64,000 nucleotides of DNA, from assembly GCA_008692225.1 (NCBI GenBank), contig VICG01000013.1, positions 1,855,001 through 1,919,000 of the forward strand, read 5' to 3'. This document shows positions 1 to 11,752 of the stretch, piece after piece. Under the pieces are notes generated by a model. It did not search any database, was not told the DNA's origin, and saw only the letters and a list, made by a program, of their open reading frames with translations. Both the position numbers and the translations under genes were made by a program. This DNA comes from Monilinia fructicola. Taxonomy: Eukaryota > Ascomycota > Leotiomycetes > Helotiales > Sclerotiniaceae. Each line of letters starts with the position of its first letter. The stretch's first letter is position 1.

Positions 1-2039
1 GAAAGTTTGAAATTCTGCACCTTGATGAATCGTGCCACTTGGAACCGGACAACCTTGATAGGTTGAGATGATGTGATAGTAATTAACATTTGCGATTAAA
101 TTGTACGCAGGACCAGGACCTTCACAGGCTGCATGAATAACGACTAGGTTATACATAAGATGCAATCATGTGATATAATGTGAATGGTCCTCCATCCAGC
201 ATGCATTCAAGGCAAAACATTTTTGAGCTTAGGGAATTCAACATCCCAACCAAGAGTGTTGTTTGCTGGCACTTTTGACGTGGAAGTACAGATAAACATC
301 CACCATCGCAGATATCTATCACACCCAGATTAGTGACAAGTTTGAGACTTGGAGTATATGTCAAGGCTAAACAATGCAAATGCACTTACATTGCTCACGA
401 AGAGATGTGAGATGTGTCCGAGTCAGGAAGATACGTACAACTTTGAGTTTGACTCTGACGGGACTATGACTTGCAATTTCATTGATAAGAACGGCTGCCT
501 CAAGTTTGATTCATCATGTTTCTGGTCAACCACTGGTATTTTAATGAATGAGATTAAATAATCATGAGGCCGTCTTTCAAGCCGGGATGAGATATACATT
601 CGTATGATGCAGGTGTATGTTTGATTGTTATAAATGGAAAGAAGATATCTCGGCCAAGCAGACTAATAGATAACCATAACCATAACTTATCAGATATGGG
701 AAAATGGGTACTTGTTAGCATGAAGAGTAGATGATGAGCATTCTTGTATCTCCCCCATTCGATGTTTGGAGAGGAGTGTGCAGTATGTCCGCCATTGACA
801 CGTAACTTTGGAGTTTCAATGGTACAAAACCCAGAGATCGCCTTGATAGTAAGAACGCCTTATCAGTATTGAAGTGGAATAATATGGACCAATCGAATTG
901 GGTGGATGTAACGAAGCTATCTGACATCTTGGCTTTCTTAACAGTAATAGTTGTATATCGAGGAGAGGATATGTAAGGAAGGCCAAGAAAGGTACCGAGT
1001 AGAACAGATCTGGTAGAAAGGAGAGAGAGAGAGGGAAGGGGGAGTGAGGGAGAAAGAAGAGAAACAGAGAAGGAGAGAAAGAGAAAGAGAGATCAATATG
1101 ATTTGATCAACTACTCGGCGTTCGACAGACAATCAACCCAACACTACCTACCAATCTAAGGTTATCTCTGGCTGAGTTGTGGCAGAGTTTGTTATTCGTT
1201 ATTCTTCACCTACTTGCTACTTGTACAGCCATTTATGATTTGGCTCATTCCGTTTCTGGACCTCTCTAATTAATGTATCACGCTTTGGATCATACCGTAT
1301 CTTACCTAGGTAGGTTGGTAGGTCGGTAGGCAGGGAGGTAAGCAATAGCCAGCAGTTGTGATACACGATGAGTACATGAAATGTTGTAGGCGGCAGACTG
1401 CAGGAGTGGTTGGAGATATGCTGATTGCTGTTGATGATTGGATTGATGATTGGTGTTGATGTTGAGGATGAGTGGTCTTGATGTCGATGATTGGTCTTGA
1501 TGATTGATAGATTTAACAAAAGGATGCTGTATCAACTGACCCCATACAATCCATCATTATCATTCAATCGGAAGGCATCGGACATGTAGCCGGTGACTCG
1601 GTCAACCGATGAAAGTTTATGAGATTTGAAAAGAGGCCTTTCTCGTACCTTGCTGTTGATATTGAATCATTGAATCATCGAATCCTTGCATAAAACGACG
1701 ATGATCCTTGAAGATACATGTGAGTCCTGTATGATGATTGATGTTGATATGTATGCAATGAGGATAATATGAAGAATGTGATGTGTGGATGAAGTGGGAA
1801 ATGAAGAAGAAGAAGAAAAAGAAAGAGAAAAAGAAATCCTAGATAGAGGTGAAGGTTGAGGATACGATGTGATCTAATTCCTTCATATATACGGAAGGAT
1901 GGATGTAGGTAAATGTTTATCTAATAAGGATCCTGGAGGTAGATGAGTGGATAGTAAAGAGATGTTATATAGATGATATTAAAGAGACGATAGTATATAA
2001 ACGAGATTAGATGGATGGTATTAGATGAATAGTAAGTAG

Positions 2040-2300
2040 TATTGAATTAATGATACTACTCGAGTATATGAATAATACTATATATAAATAATATTGAATA
2101 AATAATACTGTATAATTAATATTAAACAAACAATACTATATAAATAATATCAAATAAATAATATGAATAAATAATACTATATAAATAATATAAAATAAAC
2201 GATATTAAATGAATAATACTATATTAATAATATAAATAAATACTACTATATAAATCGTATTAAATAAATAATATTATATAATTAGATAAATACTAAATAG
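2040..2300. repeat. Diverged AT-rich tandem repeat (about 20 bp unit)
   Basis: The motif AATAATACTATATAAATAAT recurs about ten times with small changes. It looks like a decayed minisatellite. No coding content. Confidence 0.6.
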
Positions 2301-2869
2301 ACGACGATAATATATAAATAATACTACCTAGGTATATACTCATAGATGATATTAGATAGATAACAATAGGGAAACAAATAATACCTAGGTATATATAAAA
2401 AGTGCGGAGATGTTTATATTAATCGTTAATTAATAGTCACCTAGGTACTCTCTATTCGAGTATTCAATTCACTAAGGATTGAGGAGAATCAAGGATTAAT
2501 TTATATTTAGGGAAGGTGTTCATAATTCCAAGTCGCTTGAAATGATGAAGGATAACGAATAATCAATGAATCAGTTAGTACCTAGGTAAGTGAAGGATGA
2601 ACGAATGCATCAAGGAGTCAATGATGAATCATCCATCCATCGATTCATCCATTTATTCTTCATCCATTCATCCATTCATCATTTATCGTTTATCGTTTAT
2701 CGGTGGTGAAAGGTTTCAATTCCTTATCGCTTACGGTTAAGTGATTATGTCGTTATCGGAGAAAGGGAAATAGATAGTAGTAGTAATATAACTATGTGCT
2801 CTATCTATATAGGTAAGTATACTAATTGTTTTTATTAATAAATGTAGCATTAATTAATCGTTTTTGTTT

Positions 2870-3105
2870 TATACTTATTTATACTTACTTTATATTTATT
2901 TTACATTTATTTTATATTTATTTTTATATTTATTTTATATTTATTTTATATTTATTTTATTTTTATTTATATTTACTTTATATTTATTTTATATTTATTT
3001 TATATTTATTTTATATTTATTTTATATTTATTTTATATTTATTTTTATTTATTTTATATTTTATTTTATATTTATTTTATATTTATATTTATTTTATATT
3101 TTTAA
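2870..3105. repeat. TTTATATTTAT satellite (11 bp period)
   Basis: The unit TTTTATATTTA repeats nearly perfectly across more than 200 bp. Its translations (tyrosine, phenylalanine, isoleucine and leucine only) are artefacts of the repeat. Confidence 0.8.
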
Positions 3106-3574
3106 TATCTATATTAAGTCATCTTTTAATTTATTAATATTATTACTATATCTTTAAAACTATTAATAGAGATATTTAAATATTTATTAAGTATATAAAT
3201 AAGATAAATTCTACTTTCTATACTCGTAGATATAATTTAAGGTTTAAATATATAAATACTTTTATAGTTAGTTATTTAATTAAGTAATTATGATTAATTA
3301 TAAATTTTAATCAATTAATTCAATAATTGTTATAAATTATTTTAAGATAATCTCTCTCTCTATATTTCCTTTTTCCTTTATCATCTCATCTTATATCTAC
3401 CTTCCTTTAACTAACCTTGGACTATACGATTCATTATACCTAGGACCTACCTAGGTAATAAGTCAATCATTAGCATTAGCATCATCAGCATCATCAGCAT
3501 CATCATCATCATCATTCGATCACAAGGCTCAATCTTGACCATCCAAGGTAAATCGAAATCCAGTATCTATCTGC

Positions 3575-3770
3575 CTACCTGGCTACCTGGCTACCTGGCT
3601 ACTTGCCTATCTATCTATTATCTATCCATCTACTTGTCTACTCATCTACTCATTTACTCATCTACTCGTCTACTCATCTACTCATCTACTCATCTACTCA
3701 TCTACTCATCTACTCATTTATTCACCTACCCATCCATTCATCTATCCATCTACTCATCAACCCATCACCC
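3575..3770. repeat. CTACTCAT / CTACCTGG simple repeats
   Basis: Tandem CTACCTGG units are followed by about fifteen TCATCTAC-like units. They lie in the upstream flank of ATG13, beyond its CT-rich tract. Confidence 0.75.
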
Positions 3771-4152
3771 ATCCGCCTTACCTCCTAATCCCTTCTCCTT
3801 CTCCTTCTCCATCCTCCATTCTCTCTCCAGCTGTACTTGCACACACACAATCATAAATTACTAAGTAACCTTATTCGGTTGTCCAACTTTCACTGTCCAC
3901 CAACCATTTTACTTATCTGCATGACTCTTTGATCGCCATCTGAGCTTCCAACCTCATTGTACTTCGTCCTACCCATCACATATAATTTCCATAACTTTCA
4001 CCTGCGCACTTGCAACAATTCCTTCAAACTCTTATCCCATCCAAACTATTCTCACGCAATCCCTTCATCAATCAATAATCGCAACATCTCTGCTATTCAC
4101 AGCATTTATCCCAAAATTAAATAAATCACTTCGCTTTTATAACAATCTTTCA

Positions 4153-4330
4153 TTGTCTCTCTCTCCCTCCCTCTCTCTCTCTCTCTCTATCTATCTAGCC
4201 TTGCGCCTCGCGGAAAGCCTATCACCGTATCAACTCACTCGTGAAGATGTTCGTTGCTTAAACGTTCGTTCCCCGTACCCACCCACTCCAAGCACCTCCC
4301 TCCTCTCTCTCTCTCTCTCTCTCCCCCCTC
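4153..4330 (+). promoter_or_regulatory. CT-rich promoter tracts upstream of ATG13
   Basis: Two long pyrimidine runs (about 4153-4200 and 4300-4330) sit 320-500 bp before the ATG13 start. CT tracts close to transcription starts are common in filamentous fungal promoters. The role here is inferred from position and composition only. Confidence 0.4.
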
Positions 4331-4651
4331 TCCCAAACAACTTTCTTTCTTTCCAACTCCCTTGGAGGATACCCATACGGACCTCCGCTGCATTTCGAAT
4401 ACACCCAACGAGTTTTACGTCTTGAGAACATTTCCAAAAAACAAAAAAAATCACATTATCAGACTACGATGGATGCCCAAGTTATGTGGTATCTTGGAAC
4501 CGCTTTAATTACCATCTAGAACTACGATTGTTGATGTGTGAGATCTGGGTACCAGCATTATCTTTCTGCAAATACCAGCGCATCTTGCATTTGTTTCTGA
4601 GGTAGACAGCTTGCTACGATTCAACATCTACGTCAGCAACTCTATCATACA

Positions 4652-7634
4652 ATGCATCAGTATCCTCGATCATCACCTATAACGGCCTCACCAGCCTCAT
4701 CACCAAGAACAAATCCAACTCGCACCAACAACCCTAGAGAAGAAAGTAGAACGGGCCATTCGAGAACGACGCCCGATATGCCGCATTACCAAGAGGTAGA
4801 TGATGCCAGTGGAGATAGTGGAGTCATGGCTACGACTGGCCCAAGTCCAGAAGCGATCAGGAAACTGGATCAAATCATCCAAGTCAGTCTCACTCAATTA
4901 TATCATCATTCTCGAGGTGCATTTGAGACAAACTAACGTGGAATTCTCCTAGAACTTCCACATTAAAGCTGCCATAATCGTGCTAGGTTCGAGAGTAGCA
5001 CTTCCTATCGTCTTCACCAAAGAAGGGCCTAAAAAAACAAACAAATGGGTACGTCTCGACCATCCTTTCGCCTGGCGGCGTTGCTGTCACAACTAACCCA
5101 TCCTCCTCGATAGTTTCAAATCGAAACCGATGATACCGATGCATATCGAGACGAACTCTACACTTGGCGGACGTGCGGCGGCTTTCAGAATCGGCCACCG
5201 CCCCTGATCATAGAAACGTACCTCGATACTTCCCACCTGACAAGCAGCCAAAGATTGGTGATCGTGGATGATTTGGGGAAGCGATGGGATGCTTTAGATG
5301 CTTTAAGTAATTCTAGTGGTTCAAGCGATGGAGGGAGCGAAGTCATACTAGAACGTTGGAAGATTGAGCTCAGAGACGTTCCCGGGGAGCAGACCCACGA
5401 TTTTGGGTCAATACTACCCAATATCTACAAAAAGTGCATTGTCTTCTTTCGCGCATTATATTCAACAGCCAAACTTGTGCCGGCATGGAAATTCAAAAAG
5501 AACCTGGGGAAGAATGGGTCGCCAACAAGTGCATTGATCATTAACTGTCGCATTACCACTGGTGATACTCAATCACGTCGTATCGATGGCCTGAAGCAAC
5601 CTATATTTGACCATAATGGTCCAGTCACCTCAACTTATCTCCTTGGAAAGACTGACACACCAGCTGGCCCAATTTTTGCCGAAGTAACATATCGAAATGA
5701 TTGTAACTTTCGTGTTGATGATTCTGAATCTCTGCTCAGCTCCAGGTTTATGGGTGCAGATGAACATTTTTTCACTCCCTCCTTGGCCGCTAGAGGTGAC
5801 TTGAGTCGACGACGGTCCTTGAAGCAAACCGAGATGGGCTCACTTCCAACACACAAGCAGCTTGCAGATGACTCGGGTCCCGTTCAAACATATGGAAGTT
5901 TATCAACCTTCCATGGGAATGCTCCACCCAGAGGCTCAAGCCCAATATCCGCCTTGAGGGCACAGAGACCCATGGGATCGGATACGAGTTCTCCACCGGT
6001 AGGATCTCTACCACCATCACGCCCATTGATCGGCTCGAAAGGCTCACTAAAGTCACTGGAAGGCATCGCGATGGCGAGGAGACCATCATTGTCGTTTCAG
6101 CCATTCAAGGCGGGCTCACTATCTTCCTCGCCAAGCCGTGCTACGTATGCTGGTGAAACTCTACCTGCATCTCCGGGATCTCTGCCGAGAGTCTCTGGAA
6201 TTAGTGCATTGGCGCAAGCAAGAAATCGTTCCTCTCTGACCGCTGGAATGCCAGCGACCTTGAGAGGTGGCCCAGCGGTCTCCGATAATGCGATTCCGAC
6301 GTCCGTCTCAAGCTCACCAAAGCCTGCCCCAATCGTCCGATACAGCAGTAGCTTTAGCCATCGTCGTGGTAGGTCTTCGTACGGCGGTGCGAGCAAATTG
6401 GTTGATGATGATCAAGGTAGCAGTGGCAAACAGAGTCTTTCATCTTCTGTGCAACCAGGCTCTGGAATCCTTGCGGAAGCTGGAACAGGAGGCAGTTCTG
6501 GATCGTTGCAGACTGATGATGATAACATATCCGAATTCTTGAAACTTTTGGATAGTAAAAAAGACCTTGCAAAGTTTCGAGCCTTCTGGGGAAGCGTCGA
6601 GGAAAAGGGCTACGGCACAATTATCCAAATTTCAGTCTATGCGGGAGTCACACAATGCTTTGACAGATTCCATGGCTTCGTCAACCATGCTTCAACGATC
6701 TTCGAGTTCTTCCAGCCGACAATTGTCCAGTGTACCTCCAATGGTTGCTGCCACCTCGTTTTCAGTATCATCCTCCCCTGGCAAACCTATCTCGCCACAC
6801 ACCCCACATACCCCAGCCATCCCTTCGCGACTGAGTGCAAATTCGATTGCTGAGTACGACCAACCGAGAAGAATCAGTCGACGAAGTCGGACCACAGAAG
6901 CAAGGCTAGAAGATGTCCAAGACAACAACGATTCATCAAATGATGCTGGAACAACTGCTATTGATATTCCTACCTCGCCCAGACCATATTATCCTCATAA
7001 TCGGAGATCGAGTTCTGTCGCTCAACAGCATAGATCCATGGCAATTGAAGATGATTTGGGCGATGTTCCATTCGGAGTGCATAGAAGCATTAGCTTGGGG
7101 GCTGATGATCGGGAACCACCCAGTCTAAGCGCCCTTTTGAATATAGGACAGGCTTCAGATGACGCGACGTCGCCAAATTCCCAATCCCCGTCCCTACATC
7201 AAACTGCACCTCGTATTTCAGACGGTTCCACTGCCATGTCTCGCCAAGGTTCATCTTCGCTGGAAGCTCATGATTCGGAAGTTCCTCAACTCTCCCGATT
7301 CAGTGGTCCAGGATCTGCAAACTCACCATATCGACCACGACTAGGTAAAAGTGGTGGTCGTGGAGTCACTCCACCCCAGACAGGTTCATTCTCTAGCCTC
7401 CTAGTAGATAGGGGAAGTGCAAGCGGAAGTGAAAGAGCTGGTGGGGGCAGATATAGTTTCAGTAGAGGTATGGGACCATATGAACCAGATGATGAACCGC
7501 TCCTTTTTGATATGAGCGAGATTGGGCGAGACGTCTCCCGAAGAAGTATCGACGAACCTAGGGGAGGATATGAAGCCAGCAGAGGTGGCGATTCTGGTTC
7601 GAGCAGTCGCAGAGGTAGCCGATGGGGCAGGTAA
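4652..7634 (+). CDS. ATG13: Autophagy-related protein Atg13 (one-base frame break)
   Basis: Atg13 is the regulatory subunit of the Atg1 kinase complex that starts autophagy at the phagophore assembly site. Exons are 4652-4882, 4953-5048 and 5114-7634. The introns are 70 and 65 bp, both GT-AG, and the first has an ACTAAC branch point. The N-terminal part (residues about 70-260) matches the Atg13 HORMA domain, including FHIKAAIIVLGSR, ALPIVFT and the later IYKKCIVFFRALYSTAKLVP. The rest is a long serine-rich disordered tail, typical of the family and heavily phosphorylated by TOR in yeast. Near SEFLKLLDSKK the frame shifts by +1 in a six-A run (6557-6562); five As would give DSKKTLQSFEPSGEA and restore an open frame of about 948 residues, the usual length in related fungi. 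Both sides of the break are well conserved, so I read this as a sequence error rather than a dead gene. Family call very sure; exact tail frame depends on that run. Confidence 0.92.
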
Positions 7635-8392
7635 TATATTCCAACATACGAAAAAAAAAAGGAAAGAAAAAAGAGAAAAAAAAAACCTTGAGACGAGATA
7701 CTTCAGGAACATAGGTTTCAACAATTGATGCATCATACTTCATTTACGATTATAAGAGATATGTTGTATAGTTTGGAGATACATAACGGAGTGTGCGTTG
7801 ATATTATTTTTATAGCCATAGGGCGGCGTCTAGGCTTAATCCTTTTGCCACAATGTTTTCACTGATTGATTCTCCCAGGGGTAGCAAATGGGGCATTGGT
7901 TTCCTTTGGGGCGTATCTCTTGCTGTATTTATTTTTCCTGATACTAATGCTTCAGGGAATGGGGGAGGATCGGTCATAAATTGAACAGGAAGTTTAGTTT
8001 GGATGGTTGGATTTGATACCTTGGTGTTTTTAAGAGTTGATGGATAGGGATGGGATGGGGTGGGATGGATATGCTCTGGTGTGTATGATGAAACCAATGA
8101 ATATATCAATAGCCATATCTGCAACCCTGAAGAAGTTCAGCTCCCACTTGCCGTCGCTAATCTATAAATCAATAACAAATTCCACTCTCTCATTTGTAGG
8201 ACCGCCATGTCGATTCTACTCGGCAGACGATCCATCCGTTTTAACGTTCGACTAACTCACTCATCATAATTACCTCGGCTCTCCATTTACGGAGGGAGGG
8301 AGGAGGGGAGGGCTCGGATTTATTGTCGGTATGTATGTATGTGTATATGTATATGTATGTGTATATATATGTATATATATGTATGTATGTTG

Positions 8393-8431
<39 letters not shown>

Positions 8432-8601
8432 ATATGTATATATGTATATATGTATGTATATAAGTATACTCGGTATAAGTCCAACCAATCAGCCAACCAG
8501 CCAGCCAGCCAGCCAGCCAGTCAGCCAGCTAGTCGATTGATTCATTCATTCATTCATTCATTAATCAATACCATGTTCCTAAATCTAAGGTCCTAGGTCT
8601 A
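7635..8601. other. ATG13 downstream region, no gene seen
   Basis: An A-rich stretch follows the ATG13 stop (7648-7685). I see no supported gene. Simple repeats occupy 8280-8562. Confidence 0.6.
8330..8562. repeat. TATG/TA, CCAG and CATT microsatellites
   Basis: A TATG/TATA run (about 8330-8465), a (CCAG)n run (about 8490-8525) and a (CATT)n run (about 8540-8562) follow each other just before the transposon island. Confidence 0.8.
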
Positions 8602-9060
8602 CTTGGCATTGTTTGAGGTCAATGCCGGGCTAAAAATCAACCGAAAACGCAATTTATATTAAATCTTTAAAAATTTATCACAAACCAACGACTCTATCAA
8701 ATTCTCTAAATAAGATTTTAAAATATTGAGAATGGAAAAGATGAATATTTTCTGTATTTAAATTTTAAAAAATTACAGTTTGATTATATATTAAAGAGAG
8801 TTTGAAAAATGTATTATTTTGTATTTTTTATATTTTCATCTTTGATAAATCGAATTTGATTATAATTATAAACAAAGCAAAAAGTTATATTAGATAAATT
8901 ATTTAGTTTTATATAATATATTAATTTTAATTTGGTTTTGTTTATTATTATTAGATTTATAAAAACGTTTTAAAAGAGAGAAAAAAAATATATAATAAAT
9001 TTCTAGTATATATTAATAAAAGCATCTTATAATTTATAAATTCAAGTAAAATTATTACTA

Positions 9061-9911
9061 AGTCGCCTATTCTACTTCTCGCCACCCCTCCCATTTGACT
9101 AGTATTTCATAATAAAAACGACCATTTTAACGTATTTATAACTTGATAAAAAAGAAATATATATTTTCTAAATTTTAACTAAAGCTTTTATATTTATTTA
9201 TTAATAGATTCTAAAAATCTCAAATTTTTACGATATTTTTTTTAAAGAGTTATAAAAGATTATAATAAAAAATTGAAATTTTAATTTTTAATTCATATAT
9301 AAATCCTATACAAAATTAAAATCTTTAAAACGAAGATATATTTATTTGATAAAAATAGCTAAAGATAATCTAAAAACTTTAAAAGAATATAAAAATTATT
9401 TTTAATTAAATTTATTATTTTAATAGTATATTATTATTTTTAATAAATATTAAATATAGATTTTTAGATTTTTAGATTTTAATAATAAAATTTTAAATAA
9501 ACTTTTTTTAATTTTAATTTATATAATAATTATAATTTATTATATATATTTTAAATGATTTCTTTATTATTTATTAGTTAATAGACTTTATAAAATTTAT
9601 AGAGTATTTTTTAATTTTTTAATTTAAAAATTATACATATTTTTTTCAAAATTATAATTTTATATATGATTTTTATACAAATCCAAAACCGAAAAATTCT
9701 CATTTTTTATAATCTTTAATTACTTTTGATAAAAAAATCGCAGAAATTTAAGATTTTTAGAATCTATTAATAATTATATATTAAAGCATTAGTTAAAATT
9801 TAAAAAATATTTACATATTTTTTATAAAGTTATTAATACGTTAAAATAGTTGTTTTTGATATAAAATACTAGCTAAGTAAGAAGGATAGGCGAGAAGTAG
9901 AATAGGCGATT
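9061..9911. mobile_element. Nested TIR element, family C
   Basis: The left end reads AGTCGCCTATTCTACTTCTC and the right end, on the minus strand, reads AATCGCCTATTCTACTTCTC. Both continue into a shared TAGTATTT...TATTTTAACGTATT region, giving terminal inverted repeats of about 90 bp. TA flanks both ends (9059-9060 and 9912-9913). At 851 bp, AT-rich and without an open frame, it is most likely a non-autonomous or RIP-killed Tc1/mariner-type element inserted into family A copy 1. Confidence 0.8.
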
Positions 9912-10433
9912 TATATTATTTTATTTTCTATTACTTATATTTAAAACTTTAATTAATTAGATTTAATTATTAATTATATAAAAATTAAAGATTATATTAT
10001 ATAAACTATTTAATTCTATATAATATATCGATTTTAGTTTAGTTTTATCTATTATTATTAGGTTTATAAACGCTTTTTAAAATAAAGAGAAGAAAGTATT
10101 ATAAATTTTAATTTTATATAATTATTAAAGTATTATATAACTTATAAATCTAAATAAAAATCATTATTATATATAATGTCTTAATAAAATATATTATAAT
10201 TATAGTTTTAAAAAAAAATTATAATATTAATTTATAATAAACTTATAATCAATTTATATAATAGAATATTTACTATTTAAACGATTATAAATTGAATTTT
10301 TTATATATAATTCTATGTATATAATGGAAAAAGATAAATATAATATATTTTACTTAGAAATCATATATATTAATAATTTTTATTCGAATCTATAAATTAT
10401 ATAATGCTTTTATTGTTATATATAATAAAAATT

Positions 10434-10582
10434 TAATAGGAAACGTAGATCGTAATAAAGCTAATCTTTATTAAAACTAACTAATGCTCTCCACTTATAG
10501 CTATGCTATCTCAGCCGCTCTTGCCGATACGCTAAAGCTATCGGCTCCATCGTCGTCGACTTCTTCCATAACGATCGTTACA
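10434..10582 (-). mobile_element. Solo LTR 1 (RIP-altered, internally shortened)
   Basis: On the minus strand this begins TGTAACGATCG and contains CTATAAGTGGAGAGCATTAG, a likely LTR TATA box. It aligns along its length with the LTR at 33857-34050 but lacks about 45 bp of its GC-rich part. Flanks are aaatt (left) and agatt (right), a 5-bp target duplication with one G-to-A type change. No internal retrotransposon sequence adjoins it, so it is a solo LTR. Differences from the other copy are mostly C-to-T or G-to-A, as RIP produces. Confidence 0.75.
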
Positions 10583-10977
10583 AGATTTATTATATATTTT
10601 TTTATCTTAGAAAGCCTTTATAAATCTAATAATAATAAATAAAACCAAGTTAAAATTAGTATATTATATAAAATTAAATGATTTATTTAATATAATTTTT
10701 ATTTTTTTTATGATTATAGTTATATTCGATTTATTAGAGATTAAAATATAAATAATATAAAACTGTATATTTTTTAAACTTTCTTTTATGTATTATAAAA
10801 CTCTCATTTTTAAGAATCTAAATAAATAAAATATTAATCTTTTAAATTCTCAATATTTGAAAGTTTTATTTAAAAAAAATTAATAGATTCGTTGATTTGT
10901 TATAAACTATTAAAGATTTAATACAAATTCGTTTTCGGTTGATTTTTAGCCTAGCATTAACCCAAAACAACGCCAAG

Positions 10978-11752
10978 TAGATGCTGTAGATACTGTAGAT
11001 AGATACATACAGTGATTAATCTACTGTAGATATTCATATCCGTAGGTAGATCCGAGGTCGGCTCGGCATTGCTGAGGTGGGTGTGTGCATGGGTAGCTTT
11101 CCCCGCATGGGTGGATATGGATGTGGATGGTGGGTTATGAGTAGGTGTGGGACGAGGGATAAAGAATGAGGAATGAGGAGGAAGGTTTTGGTGGTGAGAT
11201 TTATGCGTGCATTCATGTGTGCGTGTGTGACGTGAAGTGAAGTGAAAGGAAGGGCTGATCGATAGTATTGCATTGTGTTGTATTCTATTCTATCTTATTT
11301 TCTTTAGTTTTATTTTCTTGAGTTGAATTGAGTTTGTTAAAAAGATCGGGACTTGAGATTTGAGATTGAGATTGAGATTCCCAAGGGTGGATTCGAAGTG
11401 CTGTCTGTTGCTAAAGTAAAGTTATCGCTCGGTTACTTTGTTGGCTATAAGGTTTAGTTGTGGAGAGCTTAGCTTTGGTTAGGTGGTGTTGGCATCATCG
11501 TTAGCTGGTTTCGTGGAGTGTTGGAACCTGGAACGTTCACGGGTGGGAATTTTGAGCTTTGGAAGGAAGGAAGGAAGAAAGGAAAGAAAAAAGGAAAAAA
11601 GGATAGAAGAGAGTGCTTATTTTTTTGATTGTTGAATATCGTGTAAGAGGGAACAAACAGATAGGACAGGAACTGGTACGAACGAAACGAACGAAACGAA
11701 CGAAACAAAACAAAACAAAACGAAAGGAAAGGAAAAGAGATAAATAGCCATC
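10978..11752. other. Upstream region of the transhydrogenase gene
   Basis: No gene is seen. The segment 11560-11730 holds purine-rich runs and a (CGAAA)n/(CAAAA)n repeat immediately before the start codon at 11753, probably promoter and 5' UTR. Confidence 0.55.

Larger units (their letters stand above)
1..4651. other. Gene-poor low-complexity region
   Basis: I find no convincing gene in this stretch. It contains GA-rich DNA near 1020-1090, a long AT-rich part from about 1980 to 3350, and TCATCTAC-type and CT-type simple repeats from 3480 to 4330. Open frames here are translations of simple repeats. The first 145 bases could hold the last exon of a gene entering from the left (a 49-bp GT-AG gap at 62-110 joins short open frames ending at a TAG near 145), but this is weak. 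Confidence 0.6.
8602..10977. mobile_element. RIP-degraded TIR transposon, family A, copy 1
   Basis: The ends are inverted copies. The left end begins CTTGGCATTGTTTGAGGTCA and the right end, read on the minus strand, begins CTTGGCGTTGTTTTGGGTTA. Both then continue through GGCTAAAAATCAACCGAAAA. Similarity runs about 390 bp or more (left 8602 to about 9000; right about 10590 to 10977). TA dinucleotides flank both ends (8600-8601 and 10978-10979), the target duplication of Tc1/mariner-like elements. The interior is extremely AT-rich with no open transposase, as expected from RIP. It carries a nested element (9061-9911) and a solo LTR (10434-10582). The stretch 8885-9060 recurs in direct orientation near 9985-10165, so the interior is also rearranged. 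Confidence 0.85.

Noticed and set aside
1..145. Terminal exon of a gene entering from the left
   Set aside because: A 49-bp GT-AG gap (62-110) joins short open frames to a TAG, but the peptide is too short to recognise and the gap lacks a good branch point.
349..561. Plus-strand open frame with Cys-rich peptide
   Set aside because: No ATG at its start, no splice partner and no recognised family; likely chance.
2826..3157. Open frames over TTTATATTTAT repeats, and similar frames over TATG and CTATTATA repeats
   Set aside because: Pure products of tandem repeats lacking stops; no real protein expected.
6557..6563. Programmed frameshifting at AAAAAAG in ATG13 and array paralogue 1
   Set aside because: AAAAAAG is a known -1 slippery heptamer, but in both genes the required change is +1 and the heptamer is out of phase with the zero frame. 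A miscalled run is simpler.
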